Assembly: GCA_020052095.1 (NCBI GenBank)
Contig: JAGVPT010000172.1
Location: 1 to 39,439 of the forward strand
DNA from: Bacteroidota bacterium
GTDB lineage: Bacteria > Bacteroidota > Ignavibacteria > UBA10030 > UBA8401
Direction of reading: 5' to 3'
Length of the DNA: 39,439 bases
Made by a program: the position numbers and the translations under genes. The notes under the pieces are model-generated. The model did no database searches. It worked only from the letters and a program-made list of their open reading frames with translations, and was not told the origin of the DNA. Positions 31,532 through 39,439 of this stretch are shown here, piece after piece (position 1 is the first letter of the stretch; each line of letters starts with the position of its first letter).

Positions 31532-33232
31532 ATGCGATTTTCTAAAGGCTTTTTTCCGACAGTAAAAGAAGTTCCAAGCGACGCCATCATTCCTAGTCAT
31601 CAATTGATGATTCGTGCCGGATTGATACGGCCGTTGGGAGCGGGGATATTTTCTTTCCTCCCGATCGGGTATGCGGTCATGAAGAACGTCATGCAGATCA
31701 TTCGGGAAGAGATGGACGCGATCGGTGGTCAGGAATTTTGCCTCCCTGCCTTAAATCCCGTTGAATTGTGGGAAGAGAGCGATCGTGTGAGGTCGTTTGG
31801 CGATACAATGTTCCACGTAAAAAATCGTGCGCTTGTTCTTGCGCCTACGCATGAAGAAGTAATTACCTCCATAGCGCGCAACCATATCAGATCATACAAA
31901 GACCTTCCTCAGATCTGGTACCAGATTCAAACAAAATTCCGCAACGAGCCGAGGCCAAAATCGGGCGTGCTCCGCGGCCGGCAGTTCAATATGAAGGATT
32001 CGTACAGTCTGGATGCCTCGCAGGAAGGATTGGATAATAGTTACGACCTTCACGCCGAGGCTTATAAGAAAATCTATTCGAGGTGCGGCTTGCACTTTTT
32101 TATCGTCGGTGCCTCGAGCGGGGCAATGGGCGGAAGTGGTTCGCAAGAGTTCATGGTTGAATCTGAAGCGGGCGAAGACACTGTTGCTCTCTGCGATAGC
32201 TGTCATTACGCTGCGAATGTCGAGGTGGCATCATCGGGAGTTGCACCTGCGATTCGAACGAAAGAGAGCCATGCGATTGAAGAGATTTTCACACCAAATA
32301 TCAAGACGATCGATCAGCTTGCGGAATTCTTAAAGGTTGGAACGGATCGATGCGCAAAATCTCTTGTATATATCGGCGATGGGAAGCCGGTCCTTATTTT
32401 TATGATGGGAAATGATCAGCTTAATGAAACAAAGCTACGGACGGCACTAGGAACTGATGCGCGCGCAGCGGAACCGGAAGAACTCTCGTCTCTAACTGGT
32501 GCCGATGCCGGATCCATAGGTCCAATCGGCCTGAAGGCTAACTTCACAATTATTGCGGACAAGAGACTAGAAGGGGCAAACGGGCTAATTAGCGGCGCTA
32601 ACAAAAATGATTACCACATCAGAAACATCGATTTCAATCGAGACGTGAAGATCGGGAGCTATTATGATCTTCGAACGGTGGAACAGGGTGAACCGTGCCT
32701 CAAATGTTCGAAACCCCTTCGTATCGTTAAAGGGATCGAATTGGGTCATATCTTCAAGCTGGGAACAAAGTATTCGGTCAGCATGAAAGCAAACTTCCTC
32801 GATGACCAGGGAAAAGAGCAGCCCATCATCATGGGAAGCTATGGGATCGGCCTCGAACGGATTATCGCGTGTTTCATCGAGCAGCATCATGACGCCAGCG
32901 GGATCATCTGGAGCAAATCGATAGCCCCGTATGACATTCACCTCATTTGCGTAAACGCCAACTCGGAAACGGTTGTCGCGAAGTCCGAAGAACTATACCG
33001 GATGCTGACGGAGACGCACATTTCTGTTCTTTACGATGACAGAACAAACGTCACCCCTGGCTTTAAATTCAACGATGCGGACCTGCTTGGTATGCCCCTG
33101 CAAGTAATCGTCGGCGAAAAAAATCTAAAGAACAATCAAATCGAGCTGAAAGAACGGCTTACGGGAAAAAGATGGACCGTGGCCGTTGATCAGCTTGTGG
33201 GCGAAGTAAAGAATAGAGTCTTCGGTTCCTAG
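31532..33232 (+). CDS. proS: Prolyl-tRNA synthetase, bacterial type with editing domain
   Basis: A 566-residue class II synthetase that charges tRNA-Pro. Motif 1 lies around IRPLGAGIFSFLPIGYAVMK, motif 2 reads FRNEPRPKSGVLRGRQFNMK, and motif 3 is GSYGIGLERII. Between motifs 2 and 3 is the insertion editing domain that hydrolyses Ala-tRNA-Pro (~residues 225-400). The C-terminal anticodon-binding domain begins near APYDIHLICVNA. The length is normal for the bacterial type. Its TAG stop is also part of the first unit (TTCCTAG) of a heptamer array that fills the next spacer. Its own promoter is predicted at 31408. Confidence 0.97.
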   Translation: MRFSKGFFPTVKEVPSDAIIPSHQLMIRAGLIRPLGAGIFSFLPIGYAVMKNVMQIIREEMDAIGGQEFCLPALNPVELWEESDRVRSFGDTMFHVKNRALVLAPTHEEVITSIARNHIRSYKDLPQIWYQIQTKFRNEPRPKSGVLRGRQFNMKDSYSLDASQEGLDNSYDLHAEAYKKIYSRCGLHFFIVGASSGAMGGSGSQEFMVESEAGEDTVALCDSCHYAANVEVASSGVAPAIRTKESHAIEEIFTPNIKTIDQLAEFLKVGTDRCAKSLVYIGDGKPVLIFMMGNDQLNETKLRTALGTDARAAEPEELSSLTGADAGSIGPIGLKANFTIIADKRLEGANGLISGANKNDYHIRNIDFNRDVKIGSYYDLRTVEQGEPCLKCSKPLRIVKGIELGHIFKLGTKYSVSMKANFLDDQGKEQPIIMGSYGIGLERIIACFIEQHHDASGIIWSKSIAPYDIHLICVNANSETVVAKSEELYRMLTETHISVLYDDRTNVTPGFKFNDADLLGMPLQVIVGEKNLKNNQIELKERLTGKRWTVAVDQLVGEVKNRVFGS

Positions 33233-33345
33233 TCCTGGGTCCAAAGTCCGAGGTCCTGGGTCCGTGGTCCTGAGTTCGTGGTCCTGAGTTCGTGGTCCTG
33301 AGTTCTAAGTTCTAGGTTCTAAGTTCTTGATTCGTAGGTCCGTCC
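33226..33345 (+). repeat. Heptamer array, type B, left of the aldehyde dehydrogenase gene
   Basis: About 17 units of 7 bp with consensus TYCNNRG run without interruption to 33337, for example TCCTGGG, TCCGAGG, TCCTGAG, TTCGTGG and TTCTAAG; a single extra G then precedes a last TCCGTCC. The first unit, TTCCTAG at 33226-33232, contains the proS stop codon. The array is directly followed by type A units. No spacer sequence or open reading frame is present. Confidence 0.93.
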
Positions 33346-33391
33346 ATTATTCATTGTTGATTGTTCATTAATCATTCCTCATTGATCATTG
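33346..33391 (+). repeat. Heptamer array, type A, running into the aldehyde dehydrogenase start codon
   Basis: Six 7-bp units (ATTATTC, ATTGTTG, ATTGTTC, ATTAATC, ATTCCTC, ATTGATC) are followed by a partial unit ATTG whose last three bases are the TTG start codon. Bases 33351-33391 form the left arm of an inverted repeat with 34818-34858, matching at 38 of 41 positions. Confidence 0.93.
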
Positions 33392-34810
33392 TCAAAACAG
33401 TATAAATATCTTGTCGGCGGCGAGTGGCGCTCTTCCGATGAAAAAGTCTACATCGCCAATCCGTATAACGGGAGCGCTGTGGGAGTCTTATCCTTGGCGC
33501 ACGAGGAGGACATTGATGAGGGAATTCAATACGCGGTCAATGCTTTTTCTGCGCTTCGCTTACTGTCCGCGTACGAGCGATCGAAAATTCTTTCCCGGAT
33601 TGCTCACTCCCTGGAAAAACGCCGCGATGAATTCGCTGAGATGATCAGCAACGAATCGGGAAAGCCCATTCGTTTTTCGAGCGCGGAGGTCGACCGTGCG
33701 ATCTCGACGTTTCAGCTTGCATCGGAAGAATCAACGCGCATTGACGGTGAAGTTATCCCTCTCGATGTTACCAGCACGGTGAAGAATCGTAAAGGAATTG
33801 TCACACGCTTTCCCATCGGAGTGATTGCGTGTATTTCACCCTTTAATTTTCCTTTGAACCTCATCGCGCATAAAATTGCACCCGCAATCGCGAGCGGAAA
33901 CAGTTTCATCATCAAGCCGCCGCCTCAAGCACCATTGACGTCGCTTTTGCTCGGCGATTGCCTCCTCGACTCGGGACTTCCGAAAAGCGCAGTGAACATT
34001 CTTCCTTGTGCAAATGAGACGGCTGAAATGCTTGTGACAGATCCGCGGATCGCGATGGTAAGTTTTACCGGCAGCGCCGCGGTTGGGTGGGAGTTGAAGC
34101 GGAAAGCCGGAAAGAAAAAAGTCATCCTTGAATTGGGTGGGAACTCCGCAGTTATTGTAGACAAGCATGCCGATGTGGGTCTCGCCGTGGAGAGGTGCGT
34201 TCTTGGTGCTTTTGCCTACGCCGGGCAGGTATGTATAAAGGTTCAAAGAATCTACGTCCATAAGAGTCTGTACAAGCAATTCGAAATGAAGTTTCTCGAG
34301 GCAGCCTCCGAAGTAAAAGTCGGGAACCCGCTGGAAAATAATACGATTGTCGGACCTATGATAAGCCTTGCCGAAGCTGAACGCGTCGAGAAGTGGGTAA
34401 AAGAAGCAGTCGCGGAAGGAGCAAATATTGCCTGGGGGGGGAAAAGGCGGGGATCGATGATTGAGCCCACGGTATTGGACGGAGTGAAGCCATCCATGAA
34501 GGTATGCAGTGAAGAAATCTTCGGTCCGGTTGCGACGCTACACAAAACGGATTCCATCGAAAGCGCTGTGGAGGAGGTCAACGATTCGCGCTACGGTCTG
34601 CAGGCTGGTATTTTTTCAAGCGATATGAACTCAATTATGTATGCCTACAAACATCTCGACGTCGGGGGTGTCATCGCGAACGATTATCCTACATTTAGGG
34701 TCGATAACATGCCCTATGGCGGTATCAAAGATTCAGGATTCGGCAGAGAAGGCGTACGGTATGCAATTCAAGAAATGACGGAACCGAAGCTATTGGTGAT
34801 GGAATTTTGA
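33389..34810 (+). CDS. NAD(P)-dependent aldehyde dehydrogenase, lactaldehyde/ALDH21-like group
   Basis: A 473-residue aldehyde dehydrogenase with all key residues: the ISPFNFPLNL segment, FTGSAAVGWELK in the cofactor site, ELGGN with the general base Glu248, and AGQVCIKVQRIYV with the nucleophile Cys282. EEIFGPVA and the closing MPYGGIKDSGFGREG are also present. The QVCxxVQRI form is typical of lactaldehyde, glycolaldehyde and related dehydrogenases, but the substrate cannot be fixed. The start is forced to the TTG at 33389: a TGA lies two codons upstream in frame and the first internal Met is near residue 83. That TTG lies in a repeat array and has no ribosome site. The gene sits alone between proS and dnaE, flanked by mirror-image arrays. 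Confidence 0.92.
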   Translation: MSKQYKYLVGGEWRSSDEKVYIANPYNGSAVGVLSLAHEEDIDEGIQYAVNAFSALRLLSAYERSKILSRIAHSLEKRRDEFAEMISNESGKPIRFSSAEVDRAISTFQLASEESTRIDGEVIPLDVTSTVKNRKGIVTRFPIGVIACISPFNFPLNLIAHKIAPAIASGNSFIIKPPPQAPLTSLLLGDCLLDSGLPKSAVNILPCANETAEMLVTDPRIAMVSFTGSAAVGWELKRKAGKKKVILELGGNSAVIVDKHADVGLAVERCVLGAFAYAGQVCIKVQRIYVHKSLYKQFEMKFLEAASEVKVGNPLENNTIVGPMISLAEAERVEKWVKEAVAEGANIAWGGKRRGSMIEPTVLDGVKPSMKVCSEEIFGPVATLHKTDSIESAVEEVNDSRYGLQAGIFSSDMNSIMYAYKHLDVGGVIANDYPTFRVDNMPYGGIKDSGFGREGVRYAIQEMTEPKLLVMEF

Positions 34811-34871
34811 TAATGGGCAATGATGAATGAGTAATGATCAATGAACAATCAACAATGAGCGATTAACATTG
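34809..34871 (+). repeat. Heptamer array, type A', after the aldehyde dehydrogenase gene
   Basis: Nine 7-bp units begin inside the TGA stop codon (GATAATG at 34809-34815) and continue with GGCAATG, ATGAATG, AGTAATG, ATCAATG, AACAATC, AACAATG, AGCGATT and AACATTG. It is the reverse complement of the type A array to the left of the gene, and 34818-34858 matches that array at 38 of 41 positions. A 19-bp non-repeat stretch follows. Confidence 0.92.
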
Positions 34872-34890
34872 GATAGACGGGAGAATGAAT

Positions 34891-35002
34891 AACTCAGAAC
34901 ATATGACTTAGAACTCAGAACTACGAACTTAAGACTACGGACTCAGGACTACGGACTCAGGACCTCGGACTCCGGACCACGAACTCAGAACCACGAACTT
35001 AA
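34891..35002 (+). repeat. Heptamer array, type B', running up to the dnaE start
   Basis: Sixteen uninterrupted 7-bp units, for example AACTCAG, GACTTAG, GACTACG, GACTCAG, GACCACG and AACTTAA. This is the reverse complement of the type B array, and the order of several units is also conserved. It ends 3 bases before the GTG start codon of dnaE at 35006. Confidence 0.93.
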
Positions 35003-35005
35003 GAA

Positions 35006-38000
35006 GTGTCTCAATTTATCCACCTACATAACCACACTCACTACAGCCTGCTCGACGGAGCAACCACGGTCGATTCGTTGCTGAACGCGGCGTTGGAGCA
35101 CAATATGCCCGCCGTTGCGCTCACGGACCACGGTGTCATGTCGGGTGCTATTGAATTCTACAAGAAGGCGAAGAAAAAGGGTATTAAGCCCATTATAGGT
35201 TCGGAGTTTTACATCGTCACGAAAGGGAGCCGATTCGATAAGGGTCAAATGGCTCAACCCGATACACTCCGCGGGGAAGGGAAGACGAAGGGCCGTGGAG
35301 TGTACCATCATCTCGTACTGTTGGCGAAGAATGAGAAGGGCTACCGCAATCTCTTGAAGCTCTCCACCTTGGGACACACGGAAGGATTCTACTACAAACC
35401 GAGAATTGATTTCGAGCTTCTCTCGCAACATCATGAAGACATCGTAGCGCTGTCTGCATGCGCAAACGGAGTGGTTGCGGCTCATCTCGTAAACAATAAT
35501 TACGATGAAGCTCGGGACGTTGCTACGATGTACAAAAAGCTTTTTGGTGATGATTTTTACCTCGAACTTCAGAACCACAACTATGAGATAGAGCGAAATG
35601 TGCTTGAGGGGATGCCGCGCCTTGCAAAGGAACTCGGCATAAAGCTCATCGCGACGAACGATGTCCATTATATCAAACCGGAACATGCGGTCGCACACAA
35701 CATCATGCTGCTTATCCCGGACGCGAGCAGCACCAATTCGCCCGACATTTCTAAACTCCGCTACGGCACCGACCAGATCTATTTCAAGTCCGCCGATGAG
35801 ATGGTCGCCCTCTTCAAGGATCATCCGGATGCTATCGAGAATACGCTCGAAGTCGCGGACAAGTGCAACCTCGAGCTGGATCTCAAGACGAACCACATGC
35901 CGAAATTTCCGATTCCTGCCGACGCAGGCGTCTCGACACTTGAAGATTATCTCGACAAACTTTCTTGGGACGGATTGCGACGACGATTTCCGGAAATAAC
36001 GCCGGCTATCGAATCGCGCATGAATCACGAACTCTCCGTCATTCGGAAGATGGGATACGCCGGCTATTTTCTAATTGTGGCGGACTTCATTCGCACCGCG
36101 CGGGAGATGGGAGTAATGGTTGGTCCCGGGCGGGGGAGCGCTGCCGGAAGCATCGTCTCCTATTCACTTGGTATCACCAATGTCGATCCGCTGAAATACG
36201 ATTTGCTTTTTGAACGTTTCCTCAATCCGGACCGTATCAGCATGCCTGACATCGACGTCGACTTCTCAGATCAGAAACGTGAGAAGGTAATAGACTACGT
36301 CCGAAAAAAATACGGCGAAGACTCAGTTTCACAGATTATTACGTTCGGCACACTCTCTTCCCGCGCTGTATTAAAAGATGTCGCACGTGTGCTCGGCATT
36401 CCTCTTTCTATCGTCGAACCCATTACGAAGCAAATACCCGTCAGTCAAGGGAAAGTAATGCCGATCGCCGAAGCGCTGGACACCGTTCCAGAACTTAAGC
36501 CATTCCGGGACAGCAAAGACCCGAAGATTCAGATGCTTATCGAAGTGTCAAAAGTGTTGGAAGGAATGAACAGGAACGCATCGACCCACGCAGCCGGAGT
36601 CGTCATCGCTCCCGCGGCAATCAGCAATTTTGTGCCAATGTTCAAATCTCCTTCAACAGAGCTGATGACCCAGTACACAATGAAGGATCTGGAAGACGCA
36701 GGCCTGCTGAAAATGGATTTCCTGGGTCTCCGGACGCTGACGGTATTGGAGAATGCCCTCGATCTCATCAAGAAGAATCACGGTATTGCAGTCGATCTCG
36801 ACGCGTTGCCGGAGAACGATCAGAAGACATTCGAGCTTTTCCACAAAGGCCAGACGGTTGCGGTGTTTCAATTCGAAAGCTCCGGAATGCAGGATTGGCT
36901 CCGAAAACTCCGCCCAACGTCTATCAGCGACCTCGTTGCGATGAACGCTTTGTATCGCCCCGGGCCGATGGAAAATATCGGCGACTTCATCAAACGAAAA
37001 CACGGGCAGCAGAAAATCGAATATCTCCATCCGAAATTGGAAGAGACGCTCAAAGAGACCTATGGCGTTATCGTCTATCAGGAACAAGTGATGCGTATTG
37101 CGAGTGACATCGCCGGTTACACGCTGGCAGAAGCAGACTTAATGCGCAGGGCGATGGGGAAGAAAGATAAAGCCGCGATGACGTCGCAGAAAAGCAAATT
37201 TGTCGATGGGGCGAAGAAAGCGAACAACATCTCTCAGAAGCCTGCGGAAGAAATCTACGATTTAATAGAAAAATTCGCGTCCTATGGCTTCAATAAATCG
37301 CACAGCGTCGCGTATTCTGTCGTGGCATATCAAACAGCATACTTGAAAGCCCACTACCCTTCAGAGTATATGGCTGCCACGCTGACCTCGGAAATCGGGA
37401 ACACAGACAAGATTGTCTTATTGATCGACGACTGCCGCAAAATTGGGATCGAAGTCCTTCCGCCTGATGTCAACGAAAGCGAAGCTAACTTCTCTGTTGC
37501 AAAGGGGGGAATCCGGTTTGGGATGGCGGGAATCAAGAATGTCGGCGTGAACGCAGTGGAAGCGATCATCCTAGCACGCTCAAACGGGGCACGGCTGACT
37601 TCCTTATTTGACTTCTGCAAAAGCGTCGATTTGAGAGTCGTCAACAAGAAGACAATCGAGAGTCTGATCCTCGCAGGCGCATTTGATTCCTTGAACAAGA
37701 ACCGGGCTCAATTGCTGAAAGGGGCCGAGCTAACGATGAGTGCGGCTCAGAGTGCCCAGTCGCACTCCGAACGTGGACAATCGAGCCTTTTCGACGGCAG
37801 CAGTTCGAAGGATTCACCGCTGTTTGCTCCCTCGTTCCCTAGCGTTGCAGAGTGGTCTGAGTCAGAAAAACTGTCAAACGAAAAAGCAGTGCTCGGCTTT
37901 TACGTCTCCGGTCATCCGCTGCTGAAGTATGAAAACGAAATCAATTCGTTTGCAACTCTTCATCTTGGGGACGTTGAAGGTGTAAAGAGCGGATCGGTGC

Positions 38001-38491
38001 GCGCGGGCGGAGTCATAGCATCGGTGAAGAAGAAGATAGACAAGAATAACAGGACAATGGCATTTATTACACTGGAAGATTTCACTGGGAAGGCAGAATG
38101 CGTGGTGTTCTCGAGCCTCTACAAAAAGCACGAAGATTTGCTTCAGCCGGAGTCCATGATTTTTGTGGAAGGAAACGGGGAAGTGAGCGGCGATGTGATA
38201 AAGATCGTGGTCAACGATATTATTGCGATGGACAAAGTGCGAGAGAAATTCGCGAAGAGAATTTTTCTCCTGCTCAATGCCGATGAGGTCGACGATACTA
38301 AAATGACACACTTGCGGCTGGCGATGGAAAAATTCAAAGGGAACTGCAACTGTTACTTCAATGTTGTAGGCAGCAACTTCCCGGGTCAACAAGTGTTTCT
38401 GTCGCGGAAATTCAGTGTAACACCCAGTAACGATTTCATAGAGAGTGTTAGAACGATCCTTGGGAAGAATTCAATCAAAGTATCAGCGTAA
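35006..38491 (+). CDS. dnaE: DNA polymerase III alpha subunit
   Basis: This 1161-residue replicative polymerase has the usual DnaE order. An N-terminal PHP domain (HLHNHTHYSLLDGA, then LTDHGVMSGAIEFYKKAK) comes first. The palm domain has GPGRGSAAGSIVSY and PDIDVDFSD (Asp415 and Asp417) plus MDFLGLRTL (Asp571) as the third catalytic acid. Then come fingers with NALYRPGPM and FNKSHSVAYSVVAYQTAYLK, a tandem helix-hairpin-helix region, and an OB fold near VRAGGVIASVKKKIDKNNR. The length is normal. The GTG start comes directly after a heptamer array and has no standard ribosome site. trxA follows 21 nt downstream and is probably co-transcribed. Confidence 0.97.
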   Translation: MSQFIHLHNHTHYSLLDGATTVDSLLNAALEHNMPAVALTDHGVMSGAIEFYKKAKKKGIKPIIGSEFYIVTKGSRFDKGQMAQPDTLRGEGKTKGRGVYHHLVLLAKNEKGYRNLLKLSTLGHTEGFYYKPRIDFELLSQHHEDIVALSACANGVVAAHLVNNNYDEARDVATMYKKLFGDDFYLELQNHNYEIERNVLEGMPRLAKELGIKLIATNDVHYIKPEHAVAHNIMLLIPDASSTNSPDISKLRYGTDQIYFKSADEMVALFKDHPDAIENTLEVADKCNLELDLKTNHMPKFPIPADAGVSTLEDYLDKLSWDGLRRRFPEITPAIESRMNHELSVIRKMGYAGYFLIVADFIRTAREMGVMVGPGRGSAAGSIVSYSLGITNVDPLKYDLLFERFLNPDRISMPDIDVDFSDQKREKVIDYVRKKYGEDSVSQIITFGTLSSRAVLKDVARVLGIPLSIVEPITKQIPVSQGKVMPIAEALDTVPELKPFRDSKDPKIQMLIEVSKVLEGMNRNASTHAAGVVIAPAAISNFVPMFKSPSTELMTQYTMKDLEDAGLLKMDFLGLRTLTVLENALDLIKKNHGIAVDLDALPENDQKTFELFHKGQTVAVFQFESSGMQDWLRKLRPTSISDLVAMNALYRPGPMENIGDFIKRKHGQQKIEYLHPKLEETLKETYGVIVYQEQVMRIASDIAGYTLAEADLMRRAMGKKDKAAMTSQKSKFVDGAKKANNISQKPAEEIYDLIEKFASYGFNKSHSVAYSVVAYQTAYLKAHYPSEYMAATLTSEIGNTDKIVLLIDDCRKIGIEVLPPDVNESEANFSVAKGGIRFGMAGIKNVGVNAVEAIILARSNGARLTSLFDFCKSVDLRVVNKKTIESLILAGAFDSLNKNRAQLLKGAELTMSAAQSAQSHSERGQSSLFDGSSSKDSPLFAPSFPSVAEWSESEKLSNEKAVLGFYVSGHPLLKYENEINSFATLHLGDVEGVKSGSVRAGGVIASVKKKIDKNNRTMAFITLEDFTGKAECVVFSSLYKKHEDLLQPESMIFVEGNGEVSGDVIKIVVNDIIAMDKVREKFAKRIFLLLNADEVDDTKMTHLRLAMEKFKGNCNCYFNVVGSNFPGQQVFLSRKFSVTPSNDFIESVRTILGKNSIKVSA

Positions 38492-38512
38492 ATACACACA
38501 AAGGAGAAGTAC

Positions 38513-38836
38513 ATGAGGCCAGTTGAAGTAAACGATGCAAATTTTCAAACAGAAGTTGTTAACTCGACAATCCCCGTGCTGGTGGACTTTTGGGCGACCT
38601 GGTGCGGTCCATGCAAAATGATCGCACCCGTGGTTGAAGAGCTCGCGAAGGAATATGACGGGAGGTTGAAGGTCGGAAAGCTTGACGTTGATGCCAATCC
38701 CGCAGTCTCGATGCAGTATGGAATCCGCAGCATCCCGACGCTGTTGGTGTTTAAGGGTGGAAGGGTAGTCGAACAGATTGTTGGTGCAGTTCCGAAAAGA
38801 AATCTCGTCGACAAAGTGAATCTCCACTTGTCGTAA
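38513..38836 (+). CDS. trxA: Thioredoxin
   Basis: This 107-residue cytoplasmic disulfide reductase donates electrons to ribonucleotide reductase and other enzymes. The active site WCGPC (Trp30, Cys31, Cys34) lies in VDFWATWCGPCKM, and the cis-proline loop is in IRSIPTLLVFKGG. The length is that of a standard thioredoxin with no export signal. AAAGGAG precedes the ATG, one of the better ribosome sites in this region. It follows dnaE by 21 nt and is closed by a terminator. Confidence 0.97.
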   Translation: MRPVEVNDANFQTEVVNSTIPVLVDFWATWCGPCKMIAPVVEELAKEYDGRLKVGKLDVDANPAVSMQYGIRSIPTLLVFKGGRVVEQIVGAVPKRNLVDKVNLHLS

Positions 38837-38858
38837 GACCGAGTCCGTCGATGAAGAT

Positions 38859-38895
38859 TAAAGCCTGTCGGCTCGCGCCGATGGGCTTTTTAATT
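38859..38895 (+). terminator. Rho-independent terminator after trxA
   Basis: AAAGCC-TG-TCGGC, loop TCGC, GCCGA-TG-GGCTTT make a long stem with one internal mismatch pair, followed by TTTTTAATTTTT. It lies between converging genes; on the minus strand the A/T-rich tail is weaker. Confidence 0.88.
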
Positions 38896-38922
38896 TTTAC
38901 CGGCATCAAGGTGAGATTCGCC

Positions 38923-39324
38923 TCAGGGCTGCCCTTGCTTCTCTTTTGATACGGATCTCTGCGGTAACAGACCTTTCATCCACACGAAAAGTACGACGCT
39001 TAATCCAACCCCGACGAGCCATAGCCAGCGATTCCAGCCGCCGACCATCATGATCATCAATCCTGCAAAGCGGAGCCAGTCGAGCGCCTTGGACGACATA
39101 TGTTTTCTGACATAGACACCTAATGCGGAATTCTTGTACTTCTCCAGGTCGACCTTTGCTATCAACACCATCGAGAGCACTGTCGAGGGTATGAAAGCGA
39201 CACAGACTCCGACGATGAGGTAATGTTCCCAAAGAAGATAGACAGCGCCGAACGCAGAGACGGCATCGGTTAGCATTTGGAGGGGATGAATTTGATGATA
39301 AAGCTTCTTCTCTTGTATTGTCAC
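38923..39324 (-). CDS. Small membrane protein of unknown function
   Basis: A 133-residue protein read leftwards from a GTG at 39322-39324. Four hydrophobic stretches are visible: LTDAVSAFGAVYLLW, IVGVCVAFIPSTVLSMVLIA, WLRFAGLMIMMVGG and WLWLVGVGLSVVLFVWMKGL. Between the second and third lies a charged stretch, KVDLEKYKNSALGVYVRKHM, followed by a basic C-terminal tail. It resembles small uncharacterised inner-membrane proteins, but I cannot name the family. It converges on trxA with the terminator between them. An open frame on the same strand stops 16 nt upstream, which would fit an operon entering from the right edge. Confidence 0.65.
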   Translation of the reverse strand: MTIQEKKLYHQIHPLQMLTDAVSAFGAVYLLWEHYLIVGVCVAFIPSTVLSMVLIAKVDLEKYKNSALGVYVRKHMSSKALDWLRFAGLMIMMVGGWNRWLWLVGVGLSVVLFVWMKGLLPQRSVSKEKQGQP

Positions 39325-39340
39325 CTATTGTACCTGGTAG

Positions 39341-39439
39341 TTACTTAAAACCTGCGTGAAATGTGCCTGTGTTTTGAGTGATGATGTTGTTGCAAAGGCT
39401 GTCGATAAGGCTCACGGGAAGTTCAGAACAATGGGGAGA
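39341..39439 (-). CDS. Possible 3' end of a gene entering from the right edge
   Basis: On the minus strand one frame is open from the window edge to a TAA at 39341-39343, giving 32 residues; the other two frames stop within 30 bases of the edge. The fragment is too short to recognise. It ends 16 nt before the small membrane protein starts, a spacing typical of an operon. An open frame of this length can arise by chance. Confidence 0.25.
   Translation of the reverse strand, partial: SPHCSELPVSLIDSLCNNIITQNTGTFHAGFK

Noticed and set aside
33389-34810. Insertion sequence or transposon carrying the aldehyde dehydrogenase
   Set aside because: No transposase or integrase gene and no obvious target-site duplication are present. 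The inverted arms are tandem heptamers and not typical IS ends, so I report them as repeats only.
35024-36028. 334-codon open frame on the minus strand
   Set aside because: It is entirely antisense to the PHP/palm region of dnaE, with no recognisable domain and no context as a gene.
39382-39439. Plus-strand gene start at the right edge
   Set aside because: An ATG frame is open to the edge, but it is under 20 codons with no ribosome site or recognisable sequence.

Overview
This window most likely comes from a bacterium of the Bacteroidota/Chlorobi/Ignavibacteria (FCB) assemblage. Two large secreted proteins end in the C-terminal signal typical of type IX secretion (NYPNPFNP...YDILGREV...GVYFYR...KKM). 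There are PorV/PorQ-like, DUF4159 and DUF5683 proteins of kinds common in that group. Many genes lack a clear Shine-Dalgarno site, and two promoters carry a -10/-7 box reading TATCTTTG, which fits the Bacteroidota TAnnTTTG type. I cannot assign a genus.

Layout: (1) 1-6875, the end of a surface-polysaccharide cluster: an SDR nucleotide-sugar enzyme, a Wzx-type flippase, a glycosyltransferase-methyltransferase fusion, a GT2 enzyme and a GT4 enzyme. The first ~5.6 kb looks clearly more AT-rich than the rest. (2) 6882-7475, nadD. (3) 7487-23806, a long co-directional block of envelope genes behind a near-consensus promoter: a secreted protein with a FlgD-like tail, a PorV/Q-like barrel, a large outer-membrane protein with Asp/Asn-rich loops, a DUF4159 lipoprotein, a DUF5683 membrane protein, a small lipoprotein, a large ASH-domain protein with a sorting signal, a TPR protein and a second, inner-membrane-anchored DUF4159 protein. 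Several of these genes overlap or nearly abut, so they probably build or serve one envelope machine of unknown function. (4) 23988-26639, a secreted multidomain peptidoglycan hydrolase, closed by a terminator. (5) 26795-31285, a response regulator, an MFS transporter, tRNA-Arg(CCU), a fatty-acid desaturase remnant with an internal in-frame deletion, and a ZIP-like transporter with a cyclic-nucleotide-binding domain between TM3 and TM4. (6) 31408-38895, proS, an aldehyde dehydrogenase, dnaE and trxA, closed by a terminator. (7) A minus-strand membrane protein at the right edge.

The most unusual structure is in the spacers. Arrays of degenerate 7-bp units fill both intergenic regions around the aldehyde dehydrogenase gene. 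They are mirror images of each other (B-A-gene-A'-B'), include a 41-bp inverted repeat with 38 matches, and run right into the stop and start codons. Related 7-bp units follow the tRNA gene, and an 8-bp array precedes the peptidoglycan hydrolase. These look like a repeat family that spreads through intergenic DNA. All functional calls come from reading the sequence; no database search was run.
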